NCBI RefSeq assembly: GCF_024172095.1 | Contig: NZ_JAMZDX010000004.1 | Coordinates: 1,054,001-1,118,000, forward strand | Source of the DNA: Kitasatospora cinereorecta | GTDB taxonomy: Bacteria; Actinomycetota; Actinomycetes; Streptomycetales; Streptomycetaceae | DNA length: 64,000 bases | Direction: 5' to 3' | Part shown: positions 17,759-26,824 of the stretch, in pieces | Position numbering within the stretch: the first letter of the stretch is position 1 | Layout: each line of letters begins with the position of its first letter | Made by a program: the position numbers and the translations under genes | Notes under the pieces: generated by a model | Database searches by the model: none | Told to the model about the DNA's origin: nothing | The model's input: the letters and a program-made list of their open reading frames with translations, nothing else

Positions 17759-18784
17759 ATGCGTATTGGTGTCCTGACCAGCGGCGGTGACTGCCCCGGC
17801 CTGAACGCCGTGATCCGTTCCGTGGTCCACCGGGGGGTGGTCGACCACGGCGACGAGATCATCGGCTTCCAGGACGGCTGGCGCGGTCTCCTGGAGGGTG
17901 TGCACCGCCCGCTGACCCTGGATTCGGTGAGCGGCATCCTCGCCCAGGGCGGCACGATCCTCGGCTCCTCCCGGGTCCAGCCGAGCCACCTGCGGGACGG
18001 CGTGGAGCGCGCCAAGAAGCTCTGCGCCGACCTCGGGATCGACGCGGTCATCCCGATCGGCGGCGAGGGCACGCTCAAGGCGGCCAAGCTGATGAGCGAC
18101 GGCGGCCTGCCGGTGGTCGGCGTCCCCAAGACCATCGACAACGACATCGCCTGCACCGACGTCACCTTCGGCTTCGACACCGCCGTGACCGTCGCCACCG
18201 ACGCGCTGGACCGGCTGAAGACCACCGCCGAGTCGCACCAGCGCGTGATGGTCGTCGAGGTGATGGGCCGCCACACCGGCTGGATCGCCCTGAACGCGGG
18301 CATGGCCGCCGGCGCCCACGCGATCGTCGTCCCGGAGCGCCCGTTCCACATCGACAAGCTCACCGAGGTGGTCCGCGAACGCTTCGAGCGGCAGAAGAAG
18401 TTCGCCATCGTGGTCTGCGCCGAGGGCGCCAAGCCCGAGCCCGGCACCATGCCGTGGGAGGAGGGCACCAAGGACATGTACGGCCACGAGCGGTTCACCG
18501 GCATCGCCACCCAGCTCTCCCGCGAGCTGGAGCACCGGCTCGGCAAGGAGGCCCGCCCGGTCATCCTCGGCCACACCCAGCGCGGCGGCACCCCGACCGC
18601 GTACGACCGCGTGCTCGCCACCCGGTTCGGCTGGCACGCCGTGGAGGCCGCCCACAAGGGCGCGTTCGGCCAGATCACCGCGCTGCAGGGCACCGAGATC
18701 CGGCTGGTGCCGCTCGCCGAGGCGGTCGCCGAGCTGAAGACCGTCCCGGCCGAGCGCTACGTCGAGGCCGAGACCGTCATCTGA
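17759..18784 (+). CDS. pfkA: 6-phosphofructokinase
   Basis: A full-length 341-aa phosphofructokinase: MRIGVLTSGGDCPGLNAVIR (nucleotide loop), GGEGTLKAAKLM, PKTIDNDI with the catalytic Asp, and VMVVEVMGRHTGWIA for substrate binding. It phosphorylates fructose-6-phosphate to the 1,6-bisphosphate. The Gly in GGEGT, rather than a second Asp, favours ATP over pyrophosphate as donor. Streptomycetes carry several pfkA paralogs; which one this is cannot be told here. It is followed by a strong terminator. Confidence 0.95.
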   Translation: MRIGVLTSGGDCPGLNAVIRSVVHRGVVDHGDEIIGFQDGWRGLLEGVHRPLTLDSVSGILAQGGTILGSSRVQPSHLRDGVERAKKLCADLGIDAVIPIGGEGTLKAAKLMSDGGLPVVGVPKTIDNDIACTDVTFGFDTAVTVATDALDRLKTTAESHQRVMVVEVMGRHTGWIALNAGMAAGAHAIVVPERPFHIDKLTEVVRERFERQKKFAIVVCAEGAKPEPGTMPWEEGTKDMYGHERFTGIATQLSRELEHRLGKEARPVILGHTQRGGTPTAYDRVLATRFGWHAVEAAHKGAFGQITALQGTEIRLVPLAEAVAELKTVPAERYVEAETVI

Positions 18785-18802
18785 CACCGCAGCACCCGTG
18801 AC

Positions 18803-18825
18803 GGCCCCCGCCCCGCGCGGGGGCC
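18803..18825 (+). terminator. Terminator after pfkA
   Basis: An 8-bp all-G/C stem, GGCCCCCG pairing with CGGGGGCC, with a 7-nt loop, begins 18 bp after the pfkA stop and is followed by TTCGCGTCTT. Confidence 0.75.
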
Positions 18826-18870
18826 TTCGCGTCTTCCGCGAGCCCGGCCCACCGGCCCGGCCGACCGGGC

Positions 18871-18876
18871 TACCGT
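18871..18876 (+). promoter_or_regulatory. Leaderless -10 box (TACCGT)
   Basis: TACCGT ends 6 nt before the GTG at 18883, consistent with a leaderless mRNA. Confidence 0.45.
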
Positions 18877-18882
18877 GGGTCC

Positions 18883-19881
18883 GTGCAGATCCTCGCGTAC
18901 GGCGTGCAGACCGACGAGCGGCCCCTGCTGGAGAGCGCCTTCGCGGCGCGCCACGAGCTGCGGTGCCTGGAGGTCACCCTCGACCGCGACACCGCACCGC
19001 TGGCGGCCGGCCACCCGGCGGTGAGCAGCAGCGTCAACGCCGAGCTGGACGCCGCGACGCTGGCCGTCCTGGCGGCTGGCGGCACCCGGCTGATCGCCCA
19101 GCGCTCCACCGGGTTCAACAACATCGACCTGGCCGCCGCCGAGAAGCTCGGGCTGACCGTGGCCCGGGTGTCCGAGTACAGCCCGTACGCGGTCGCCGAG
19201 CACGCCTGGGCGCTGGCGCTCGCGGTCAACCGGCGGCTGCTGCGGGCGGCCACCCGCACCCGCGACTTCGACTTCCGCCTGGACGGCCTGCTCGGCCGGG
19301 ACATCCACGGGATGACCGTCGGCGTGGTCGGCACCGGCAGGATCGGCACCGCCTTCGCCCGGATCGCGCACGGCTTCGGCACCCGCCTGCTCGGCTGGGA
19401 CGTCGCGCCCGCCCGGGCCTGCCTGGACCTCGGCATGACCTACACCGGCCTGGACGAGCTGCTGGCGAGCAGCGACCTGGTCAGCCTGCACGTACCGCTG
19501 CTGCCGGACACCCACCACCTGATCGACGCCGCCGCGCTGGCCCGGATGAAGCCGGACGCGATCCTGGTGAACTCCAGCCGCGGCGGCCTGGTCGACAGCG
19601 CCGCCCTGGTGGAGAACCTCCGGGCCGGCCGGCTGGCCGGGGTCGGCCTGGACGTCTACGAGGAGGAGACCGGCGTCTTCTTCACCGACCGCTCGATCCA
19701 CGGGGTCACCGACGACGTCCTGGCCCGGCTGATGACCTTCCCGCAGGTGATCGTCACCTCGCACCAGGCGTACTTCACCCGGACCGCGGTCGGCCAGATC
19801 ATCGCGGCCACCCTGCGCAACGTCGACGACTTCGCGGCCGGCCGGCGGAGCGAGAACGTCCTGGTCCCCGCGGAGGCCTGA
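18883..19881 (+). CDS. D-2-hydroxyacid dehydrogenase (D-lactate dehydrogenase-like)
   Basis: A 332-aa NAD-dependent dehydrogenase. QRSTGFNNIDLAAAEKLGL and VSEYSPYAVAEHAWAL match the D-lactate dehydrogenase subgroup; the NAD site is VGVVGTGRIGTAFARI with Asp in LGWDV; catalytic residues lie in NSSRGGLVD (Arg), GLDVYEEE (Glu) and SHQAYFT (His). It would interconvert pyruvate and D-lactate or a similar 2-ketoacid pair. It is alone in its transcription unit, after the pfkA terminator. Confidence 0.88.
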   Translation: MQILAYGVQTDERPLLESAFAARHELRCLEVTLDRDTAPLAAGHPAVSSSVNAELDAATLAVLAAGGTRLIAQRSTGFNNIDLAAAEKLGLTVARVSEYSPYAVAEHAWALALAVNRRLLRAATRTRDFDFRLDGLLGRDIHGMTVGVVGTGRIGTAFARIAHGFGTRLLGWDVAPARACLDLGMTYTGLDELLASSDLVSLHVPLLPDTHHLIDAAALARMKPDAILVNSSRGGLVDSAALVENLRAGRLAGVGLDVYEEETGVFFTDRSIHGVTDDVLARLMTFPQVIVTSHQAYFTRTAVGQIIAATLRNVDDFAAGRRSENVLVPAEA

Positions 19882-20025
19882 CCGGGGCGGGGCCGGGCCC
19901 GGCCGGCGGGGGCGCGTGAAGGTCCGGTGTAAGCGCCACCTAGGCTAGGGCGGAAGCAAAACGGACGAACCGGACCGGGCCGCCTGCGGCCGGCCCGGGC
20001 GGCATGACGAAAGCGGGGCCGGCCG

Positions 20026-21009
20026 ATGGGCGACGGCATGGCAGGGATGCACCACCACGGAGGGGAGACACTCGGCCCGTTCACCCTCCACCGTGCCCTG
20101 GAGTGGTCCCCGGACTGGCCGTTCCTGGTCGGCTGCGCGCTGGCCCTCGGCCTGTACGTCGCCGGCACGGTCCGGCTCGTGCGCCGCGGCGACCGCTGGC
20201 CGGTCGGACGGCTGATCGCCTGGGTCCTCGGCGTCGCCACCATCCTGCTGGTCACCAACACCGGGCTGAACGACTACGGCATGGTCCTGTTCAGCGCCCA
20301 CATGATGCAGCACATGGTGCTCTCCATGCTCTCCCCCATCCTGCTGCTGCTCGGCGCGCCGATCACCCTCGCCCTGCGCGCGCTGCGCCCGGCCCCCAAG
20401 GGCAGCGGCCGCGGCCCGCGCGAGGTGCTGGTGGCACTGCTGCACAGCCGGTACGTCCGGGTGATCTCGCACCCGGCGGTCACCATCCCGCTGTTCGTCG
20501 CCAGCCTGTACGTGCTCTACTTCACCCCGCTGTTCGACTTCCTGATGCGCTACCGGATCGGGCACATCGGGATGATGGCGCACTTCCTCGCGGTCGGCAT
20601 GCTGTTCTTCTGGCCGATCATGGGCGTCGACCCGGGCCCCAACCGCCCCGGCTTCGTGATGCGGATCATCGAGCTGTTCATGGGCATGCCCTTCCACGCC
20701 TTCTTCGGCGTGGCCGTGATGATGGCCTCCAGCGAGCTGGTGACCACCTTCAGCGGCGCCGCCGCCCCGCCCGGCACAAACCTGCTCAACGACCAGAAGA
20801 TCGCCGGCGGCATCACCTGGGCGTTCGGCGAGATCCCGACCGCGATCGTGCTGATCGCCCTCACCCTGCAGTGGGCCCGCTCGGAGGAACGGCAGGCCCG
20901 CCGCCGCGACCGCGCCGCCGACCGCGACGGCGACGCCGAGCTCGCCGCGTACAACGCGTACCTGGCCTCGCTGCACAAGCGCGGTCAGCGCGCCACCGAC
21001 GCCGGCTGA
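20026..21009 (+). CDS. ctaG: CtaG-type cytochrome c oxidase assembly / copper protein
   Basis: A 327-aa membrane protein with about seven helices and conserved metal-type residues: an N-terminal MAGMHHHGGET, AHMMQHMVLSMLSPILLLLG, GHIGMMAHFLAVGMLFF and GMPFHAFFGV. These His/Met clusters are typical of the CtaG family (PF09678), which serves copper delivery to cytochrome c oxidase. The C-terminus is a charged cytosolic tail. A second in-frame ATG at 20041 is possible. No oxidase genes are adjacent. Confidence 0.88.
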   Translation: MGDGMAGMHHHGGETLGPFTLHRALEWSPDWPFLVGCALALGLYVAGTVRLVRRGDRWPVGRLIAWVLGVATILLVTNTGLNDYGMVLFSAHMMQHMVLSMLSPILLLLGAPITLALRALRPAPKGSGRGPREVLVALLHSRYVRVISHPAVTIPLFVASLYVLYFTPLFDFLMRYRIGHIGMMAHFLAVGMLFFWPIMGVDPGPNRPGFVMRIIELFMGMPFHAFFGVAVMMASSELVTTFSGAAAPPGTNLLNDQKIAGGITWAFGEIPTAIVLIALTLQWARSEERQARRRDRAADRDGDAELAAYNAYLASLHKRGQRATDAG

Positions 21010-21034
21010 CCCGCGTCCGCCCCGGAGTCCCGGA

Positions 21035-21066
21035 GCCCCGTCCCACCGCCGTGCGTGGGGCGGGGC
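21035..21066 (+). terminator. Terminator after ctaG
   Basis: An 11-bp stem (GCCCCGTCCCA with TGGGGCGGGGC, one G-U) and 10-nt loop, followed by TTT, 25 bp after the ctaG stop. It also separates ctaG from the convergent urease operon. Confidence 0.75.
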
Positions 21067-21122
21067 TTTCGCGTGTCCGCCGCGCCGCCGTGGGCCGGTC
21101 CGGGCCGCCGCCCGCGGTCGCG

Positions 21123-21860
21123 CTACGGCGTCAGCAGGCGGCGCAGCCGGAGGGCGTCGGGGGCGAGGGCGGTGAGCAGGGTGGCGTCGGTGCCCGGGAG
21201 GGTGAGCAGGGCGGCGTCGTGGCCGGGCGGTGGCACGGGCGGGGCGGGGTGGCCGACGGTGAGGAGGTGCCCGGCGGCCCGGTGGCCGCCGAGGCTCGCG
21301 GGGCCGTCCCAGGCGGGGGCGCCGGGCCCGAGGTCGGTCTGCTGGTCGAGGATCGGCCGGCCGGCCTGGCGGACGGTGAGCCGGCTGGTGAGCCGTCCGG
21401 GCGGGGCGCCGCGGGCGAGGTCGTGGTGGCGGCCGAGGACCTGTTCCTCGCGGTAGTGCAGGCGGGCGCCGGCGGCCAGGGTGATCCGGGTCCGGGTGAG
21501 CAGGCGGCTGCCGGTGGCGGCGACGACGGGTTCGGGCAGCCAGTGCAGCTCGGCGTCCTCGGCCACGGTGAAGTCGAGGTCCCACCGGGCGGGTCGGCCA
21601 TCCCGTCCGGGCAGGCTGATGGTGGCGGCGGCGCTGCCCACGTGCAGGGCGGCGCCGGGCCGGACGTCGATCCGCAGGGCCAGCCGGTCCCCGCCGAGCG
21701 GTCCGGCCATCGCGCCGATCACGGTCACCCGGGCGGTGGCGCCGCCGCGGGTGCGCCGCAGGGCGATCGGTCCGCCGCCGGCCAGGACGGGCAGGGCGGT
21801 GCCGCCGCGCCCGTCCGGCCGGGCGGTGATCCGGGCGTCGGCGACGACGGCCGTGCTCAC
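21123..21860 (-). CDS. ureD: Urease accessory protein UreD
   Basis: A 245-aa UreD/UreH-type chaperone, last gene of the urease operon. The GTG start at 21860 overlaps the ureG stop by 4 bp. Recognisable parts are LRIDVRPGAALHVGSAAATISLPG and the central DLDFTVAEDAELHWLPEPVV followed by ARLHYREEQVLGRH. UreD binds apo-urease and, with UreF and UreG, delivers nickel to the active site. The C-terminal region is rich in Leu, Ala and Pro and less conserved. Confidence 0.88.
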   Translation of the reverse strand: MSTAVVADARITARPDGRGGTALPVLAGGGPIALRRTRGGATARVTVIGAMAGPLGGDRLALRIDVRPGAALHVGSAAATISLPGRDGRPARWDLDFTVAEDAELHWLPEPVVAATGSRLLTRTRITLAAGARLHYREEQVLGRHHDLARGAPPGRLTSRLTVRQAGRPILDQQTDLGPGAPAWDGPASLGGHRAAGHLLTVGHPAPPVPPPGHDAALLTLPGTDATLLTALAPDALRLRRLLTP

Positions 21861-22531
21861 CGGCGGCGCCAGGCGTCCAGGCGGGCGCGGACCCAGTCGG
21901 CGACGGGTGCGACGCCGCCGGGGGCGGCGAGGCTGGTGAACACGGTGGGCAGGTCGCCGCGCTGGTGGCGGGCGTCGCGGGCCATCACGGTGAGGTCGGC
22001 GCCGACCAGCGGGGCGAGGTCGGTCTTGTTGACCACGAGCAGGTCGGAGGCGGAGACGCCGGGGCCGCCCTTGCGCGGGATCTTGTCGCCGCCGGAGACG
22101 TCGATGACGAAGATCTGGTGGTCGACCAGGCCGCGGCTGAAGGTGGCGGTGAGGTTGTCGCCGCCGGATTCGACCAGGATCAGGTCGAGCGGTCCGAGGG
22201 AGGCCTCCAGGTCCTCGACGGCCTCCAGGTTGGCGGAGATGTCGTCGCGGATGGCGGTGTGCGGGCAGCATCCGGTCTCGACGGCGGTGATCCGCTCGGG
22301 CGGGAGGACGGCGTTGCGCAGCAGGAACTCGGCGTCCTCGGTGGTGTAGATGTCGTTGGTGACGACGGCGAGGGAGAGTTCGGTGCGCAGCGCGCGGCAG
22401 AGCGCGGCGACGGTGGCGGTCTTGCCGGAGCCGACCGGTCCGCCGAGGCCGATCCGCAGGGCGCGGGCGGACGGCGGGGTGTAGGTGTGCCGGGCGGGGG
22501 CCTGGTCGAGGCCGATGTGGTCACGATGCAA
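21857..22531 (-). CDS. ureG: Urease accessory GTPase UreG
   Basis: A 224-aa SIMIBI GTPase. P-loop GLGGPVGSGKTATVAAL, nickel-binding GCCPHTAIRDDISANLEAVE (the Cys-Pro-His motif), LVESGGDNLTATFS and the guanine-specific NKTD are all present. It hydrolyses GTP during nickel insertion into urease. The gene overlaps ureF by 11 bp upstream and ureD by 4 bp downstream. A His pair near the N-terminus (MHRDHIG) could aid metal binding. Confidence 0.96.
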   Translation of the reverse strand: MHRDHIGLDQAPARHTYTPPSARALRIGLGGPVGSGKTATVAALCRALRTELSLAVVTNDIYTTEDAEFLLRNAVLPPERITAVETGCCPHTAIRDDISANLEAVEDLEASLGPLDLILVESGGDNLTATFSRGLVDHQIFVIDVSGGDKIPRKGGPGVSASDLLVVNKTDLAPLVGADLTVMARDARHQRGDLPTVFTSLAAPGGVAPVADWVRARLDAWRRR

Positions 22532-23222
22532 AGAGACGCACCTTCCAAGTGCTGTGCTGTTCGGCGAGGATGTCGAGCAGCGGGGCGGAGGCGGCGGGCA
22601 GGTCGCCCTGTTCGGCCGCGCGGACGGCTTCGGCGGTGACGGCGTCCAGCTCGGGGGCGAGCCGGGCGAGGACGGCGGCGACCCGGTAGGGGTCGAGGCC
22701 GAGCAGGCGTACGCAGGCGGTGGCGGGCCCGTTGACCGACTCGTACGCGGCGAGGGACGCGGCCTGGGCGGGGGTGAGTCCGGCGGCGTGCGCGGTGGTG
22801 CCGAGGACGACGGGGTGGTGGGCGCCGCGCGGGTGGCGGTCGGCGAGGCGGTCGAGGGCGGGGTGGGGCCAGGCGGCGCGGGCGGCGCGCAGGAGTTGGC
22901 GGCCGAGCCGGCGGCTGGTGGCGCGCAGGGCGGGGGACGGGGTGCGGGCGTCGGCGGCCCGGTCGAGGTCGTCGAGTCGGTCGGGGTCGGGATCGGTTGC
23001 GGCGGCGGTGGCTGCCGCGGCGAGGGCGGCGGCGGTGAGTCCGGTGGTGTGCAGTCGTCCGGTGAGGAAGGCGGCCAGGTCGTCCTGGTCGCGGATCCGC
23101 CCGGCCCGGACGGCGGCCTCGGCGCCGCCGGAGTGGGCGTGGCCGCCGGCCGGGAAGCGCCCGTCGGCGAGGAGCAGCAGGACCGCCGTCGCGCCGCCCG
23201 GGGCGGGCGTCCGGTCAGGCAT
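22521..23222 (-). CDS. ureF: Urease accessory protein UreF
   Basis: A 233-aa helical protein with the UreF opening LLLLADGRFPAGGHAHSGGAEAA and the later YESVNGPATACVRLLGLDP. UreF bridges UreD and UreG in the nickel-insertion complex. It lies 15 bp after ureC and overlaps ureG, in the usual actinobacterial order. Several internal Ala-rich runs reflect high GC rather than a special domain. Confidence 0.9.
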   Translation of the reverse strand: MPDRTPAPGGATAVLLLLADGRFPAGGHAHSGGAEAAVRAGRIRDQDDLAAFLTGRLHTTGLTAAALAAAATAAATDPDPDRLDDLDRAADARTPSPALRATSRRLGRQLLRAARAAWPHPALDRLADRHPRGAHHPVVLGTTAHAAGLTPAQAASLAAYESVNGPATACVRLLGLDPYRVAAVLARLAPELDAVTAEAVRAAEQGDLPAASAPLLDILAEQHSTWKVRLFAS

Positions 23223-23237
23223 GGTGGGTGACCTCTC

Positions 23238-24962
23238 TCAGAACAGGAAGTACCGCTGGGCCATGGGCAGTTCCGCGACCGGTGCGGGTTCGACCGGATC
23301 GCCGTCGATGGTGACGGTGAAGGTGTCGGGGTCGACCCGGACGTCGGGGCGGGCGCTGTTGTTGACCATGTGGTCCTTGGTCACTCCGCGGGTGTTCCGG
23401 ATGGCGGTGAACTCCTTGGCCAGGCCGAGGCGTTCGGGCAGTCCGTCGTCGAGGGCGGCCTGGGCGGTGAAGTTGAGCGAGTTGGCGCCGGGGGCGCGTC
23501 CGGTGGCGCCGAACATCGGCCGGGGCAGCACCGGTTGGGGGGTGGGGATGGAGGCGTTGGCGTCGCCCATCTGGGCGTGGGCGATCTGTCCGCCCTTGAT
23601 GACCAGGTCGGGTTTGACGCCGAAGAAGGCCGGGGTCCAGAGCACCAGGTCGGCGAGCTTGCCGGGTTCGACCGAGCCGATCTCGTGGTCGAGGCCCTGG
23701 GCGACGGCCGGGTTGACGGTGTACTTGGCGACGTAGCGGCGGGCCCGCCGGTTGTCGGCCCGGCCGTCGCCGCTCAGGGTGCCGCGCCGGCGCTTCATCA
23801 CGTGGGCGGTCTGCCAGGTGCGCAGCACCACCTCGCCGATCCGGCCCATCGCCTGGGAGTCGGAGCTGATGATGGAGATCGCGCCGAGGTCGTGCAGGAT
23901 GTCCTCGGCCGCGATGGTGGAGGGCCGGATCCGGGATTCGGCGAACGCCAGGTCCTCCGGGACGTGCGGGCTGAGGTGGTGGCAGACCATCAGCATGTCG
24001 AGGTGTTCGTCGACCGTGTTGACGGTGTGCGGCCGGGTCGGGTTGGTGGAGCTGGGCAGGACGTTGGGCTGCGAGACCACCGAGATGATGTCGGGTGCGT
24101 GGCCGCCGCCCGCGCCCTCGGTGTGGTACGCGTGGATGCCGCGCCCGGCGATCGCGGCGAGGGTGTCGCCGACGAATCCGGCCTCGTTCAAGGTATCGGT
24201 GTGGATGGCGAGTTGGGCGCCGGACTGCTCGCACACCCGCAGGCACGCGTCGATCGCGGCCGGGGTGGCACCCCAGTCCTCGTGGATCTTGAAGCCGAGG
24301 GCGCCGGCCCGCAGTTGGGCGTGCAGCGCACCATTGTCCACGGTGTTGCCCTTGCCGAGCAGTCCGATGTTGACCGGCAGGTCGTCCAGGGCGGCGAACA
24401 TCCGGGCCAGGTGCCAGCCGCCGGGCGTGACGGTGGTGGCCTTGCTGCCCTCGGCCGGTCCGGTGCCGCCGCCGATCAGGGTGGTGATGCCGGAGGCGAG
24501 GGCCTCGTCCACCAGTTGCGGGCAGATGAAGTGCACATGGGCGTCGATGGCGCCGGCGGTGAGGATCTTCCCGTTGCCGGCGATCACCTCGGTCTCCGGC
24601 CCGATCACCAGGGCCGGATGCACCCCGTCCATGGTCTCCGGGTTGCCGGCCTTGCCGAGCGCGGTGATCCGCCCGTCGCGGATGCCCACGTCGGCCTTGA
24701 CGATCCCCCAGTGGTCCAGCACCACGGCGCCGGTGATCACCGTGTCCGGCGCGCCGTCGGCCCGGCCGGTGCGGGCCTGGCCCATCGACTCGCGGATCAC
24801 CTTGCCGCCGCCGAACACGGCTTCGTCGCCGCCACCGCAGCGGTCCTCCTCGACCTCGATCAGCAGGTCGGTGTCGGCCAGCCGGATCCGGTCGCCGACC
24901 GTGGGCCCGTACAGGTCCGCGTAGCGCTCACGGCTCAGGTACAGCGCGGGTCGGTCAGCCAT
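23238..24962 (-). CDS. ureC: Urease alpha subunit
   Basis: A 574-aa urease catalytic subunit, normal length. Nickel ligands and active-site residues are intact: DAHVHFICPQ, the carbamylated lysine in GFKIHEDWG, AIHTDTLNE, YHTEGAGGGHAPD, and the flap Cys-His in MLMVCHHLSPH. It hydrolyses urea to ammonia and carbamate in the cytosol. I start it at the ATG at 24962 (MADRPALYLSRERYADLYGP); this overlaps the end of ureB by 8 bp. Confidence 0.97.
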   Translation of the reverse strand: MADRPALYLSRERYADLYGPTVGDRIRLADTDLLIEVEEDRCGGGDEAVFGGGKVIRESMGQARTGRADGAPDTVITGAVVLDHWGIVKADVGIRDGRITALGKAGNPETMDGVHPALVIGPETEVIAGNGKILTAGAIDAHVHFICPQLVDEALASGITTLIGGGTGPAEGSKATTVTPGGWHLARMFAALDDLPVNIGLLGKGNTVDNGALHAQLRAGALGFKIHEDWGATPAAIDACLRVCEQSGAQLAIHTDTLNEAGFVGDTLAAIAGRGIHAYHTEGAGGGHAPDIISVVSQPNVLPSSTNPTRPHTVNTVDEHLDMLMVCHHLSPHVPEDLAFAESRIRPSTIAAEDILHDLGAISIISSDSQAMGRIGEVVLRTWQTAHVMKRRRGTLSGDGRADNRRARRYVAKYTVNPAVAQGLDHEIGSVEPGKLADLVLWTPAFFGVKPDLVIKGGQIAHAQMGDANASIPTPQPVLPRPMFGATGRAPGANSLNFTAQAALDDGLPERLGLAKEFTAIRNTRGVTKDHMVNNSARPDVRVDPDTFTVTIDGDPVEPAPVAELPMAQRYFLF

Positions 24963-25281
24963 CGAGTGCCCCCGCCGTCTCGCCGCGCAGGCCGTGGACC
25001 TCGCGCCGCCCGCCGATCGGGACCAGTTCGATCTCGACCGGGATGCCCGGCTCGAAGCGCACGGCCGTACCGGCGGGGATGTTGAGGCGCTGTCCGCGGG
25101 CGGCCGTCCGGTCAACCTGCAGGCCGGGGTTGACCTCCGCGAAGTGGTAGTGCGAGCCGACCTGGATCGGCCGGTCGGCGGTGTTGACTGCGGTCAGCCG
25201 GGTCACCGGGCGGCCCGCGTTGAGGCCGACCGGGCCCTCGCCGTACAGGATCTCACCGGGGACCATCGCGCCCGCCGTCAC
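24955..25281 (-). CDS. ureB: Urease beta subunit
   Basis: A 108-aa beta subunit with the typical opening MVPGEILYGEGPVGLNAGR and the core QVGSHYHFAEVNPGL and GTAVRFEPG. It is a structural subunit of the urease heterotrimer. Its start overlaps the ureA stop by 4 bp, and its last 8 bp overlap ureC. The C-terminus extends a few residues past the fold because of the overlap. Confidence 0.95.
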   Translation of the reverse strand: MTAGAMVPGEILYGEGPVGLNAGRPVTRLTAVNTADRPIQVGSHYHFAEVNPGLQVDRTAARGQRLNIPAGTAVRFEPGIPVEIELVPIGGRREVHGLRGETAGALDG

Positions 25282-25580
25282 TGGATCGGCTCGTGGACGG
25301 TGACCAGCTTGGTGCCGTCCGGGAAGGTGGCCTCCACCTGGACGTCCGGGATCATCTCGGCAATCCCCGCCATCACCTCCGCCCGGCCGAGCACCTCGCG
25401 CCCGGACTGCATCAGCTCGGCGACGGTCCGCCCGTCCCGGGCGCCCTCCAGCACGTGCGAGGTGATCAGGGCGATCGCCTCCGGATGGTTGAGCAGCAAC
25501 CCGCGCTCGCGGCGGGAGCGGGCCACGTCGGCGGCCACGTGGATGAGCAGGCGTTCCTGCTCGCGGGGGGTGAGTCTCAT
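25278..25580 (-). CDS. ureA: Urease gamma subunit
   Basis: A 100-aa gamma subunit, first gene of the operon. It begins MRLTPREQERLLIHVAADVA and contains LLLNHPEAIALITSHVLEGARDG and IPDVQVEATFPDGTKLVTVHEPI, all standard. The ATG at 25580 is chosen over an in-frame ATG 45 bp upstream because GAGGTG precedes it and family members begin here. A candidate GlnR site lies about 65 bp upstream. Confidence 0.95.
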   Translation of the reverse strand: MRLTPREQERLLIHVAADVARSRRERGLLLNHPEAIALITSHVLEGARDGRTVAELMQSGREVLGRAEVMAGIAEMIPDVQVEATFPDGTKLVTVHEPIQ

Positions 25581-25642
25581 AATTCGCACCTCGGGTGGGG
25601 AGTGCGCGGGCTCGACTGATCGCATCAGTGGATCAACATCTT

Positions 25643-25658
25643 GTTTACGGCCGATTAC
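25643..25658 (-). promoter_or_regulatory. Candidate GlnR box upstream of ureA
   Basis: The reverse strand reads GTAAT, six bases, then TAAAC. This matches four of five positions in each half of the GlnR pattern GTnAC-n6-GAAAC at exact spacing. GlnR is known to act on urease genes in Streptomyces, which makes nitrogen control of this operon likely. Confidence 0.5.
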
Positions 25659-25753
25659 GGCGGACTTTCCCCGCCGTAACCACCGGAGCCGGCGCTATCG
25701 CGCGCGAGGGGTACGGGAGTTGCACGCAGGCGAACCTACTACGCCGACGGCGC

Positions 25754-26776
25754 TCAGACGCGGACGCGCGCGGCGACGGGCAGATGATCGCTGCCGGTCG
25801 CGGTCAGCGTCCAGGTGCGGACCGGCGTCACCGAGCGGCACATGATCTGGTCGATCCGGGCCACCGGGAAGGCGGCGGGCCAGCTGAAGTCGAATCCCGA
25901 CCGGGCCGGGGTGAGCCGGGAGGTGACCGGCGTCAGCCCGCGGTCGTCCAGCGTGCCGTTGAAGTCCCCCGCCAGGATCACCCTCGGCAGCGGCTCGGCC
26001 GCCAGCGCCGCGCCGAGCAGCGAGGCGCTCTCGTCCCGGCGGCCGGAGGTGAACCCCTGCTCCCTGACCCGCACCGAGGGCAGGTGCGCCACGTACACCG
26101 CGACCTCGCCCCGCGGGGTCCGGGCGGTGGCCCGCAGCCCCCGCTTCCAGTAGACGTGCACGTCCGCGGGCTTGAGGTCGACCGGCCGGATGTCGGCGAG
26201 CGGGTAGCGGGACCACAGGCCGACCGTGCCCGAGCGGCCGTGGTACGGATAGCCGGCCGCCAACTCGCTCTCATAGACGGACGTCGCCGGGTCCATCAAC
26301 TCCTCGACCGCGATCAGGTCCGCGCCCGAGGCCGCCAGCGCCCGGGCGGTCCCGAGCGGATCGGCGTTGCCCGCACCGACGTTGTGCTGCACCACCGTCA
26401 GGTCGTACCGCCCGCCGTCCGCGGGCAGCAGCAGACCGCCGAACTCCACCGACCACGCCAGCGCGGGCAGCAGCACCGCGACCAGCGCGCGGCGCGAGCG
26501 CCGCAGCAGCGCCACCACCAGCCCCACCGGCACCGCGAGCCCCAGCCACGGCAGCACCGCCTCCAGCAGACTCCCCACATGGCCCGGACGGTTGGGGACC
26601 AGCCGGTGCCCGAGCAGCAGCAGGGCCACCGCGGCGGACACCGGCGGCACGTGGCGCAGCCACCGGGCCCGGCGCACCGACCGCGAGGCCCGCACCGCCC
26701 GCACCACACGCACCGCCCGCACTCCGGCCGCTGCCGCCGTTGCCGCCGCCCGCCGCTGACGTTCGGTTATTCGCAT
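25754..26776 (-). CDS. Membrane-anchored endonuclease/exonuclease/phosphatase family protein
   Basis: An EEP-superfamily protein with a basic N-terminus and about three transmembrane helices (residues about 35-110), then the catalytic domain outside or at the membrane. EEP motifs are VVQHNVGAGN, AVEELMD, the metal/catalytic GDFNGT and terminal GSDHLPV. This architecture is common in actinobacteria; substrates may be phospholipids, nucleic acids or phosphates. I use the ATG at 26776; a TTG at 26818 is an alternative. Neither has a clear ribosome-binding site. Confidence 0.8.
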   Translation of the reverse strand: MRITERQRRAAATAAAAGVRAVRVVRAVRASRSVRRARWLRHVPPVSAAVALLLLGHRLVPNRPGHVGSLLEAVLPWLGLAVPVGLVVALLRRSRRALVAVLLPALAWSVEFGGLLLPADGGRYDLTVVQHNVGAGNADPLGTARALAASGADLIAVEELMDPATSVYESELAAGYPYHGRSGTVGLWSRYPLADIRPVDLKPADVHVYWKRGLRATARTPRGEVAVYVAHLPSVRVREQGFTSGRRDESASLLGAALAAEPLPRVILAGDFNGTLDDRGLTPVTSRLTPARSGFDFSWPAAFPVARIDQIMCRSVTPVRTWTLTATGSDHLPVAARVRV

Positions 26777-26824
26777 ACGGGGGACGACGCGTCCGCGGGC
26801 CCCCGGGTTCCGGCCCAAGGCCTG

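Noticed and set aside
23370..25085. 571-aa frame antisense to ureC
   Set aside because: High-GC antisense frame with no recognisable domain; ureC on the other strand is unambiguous.
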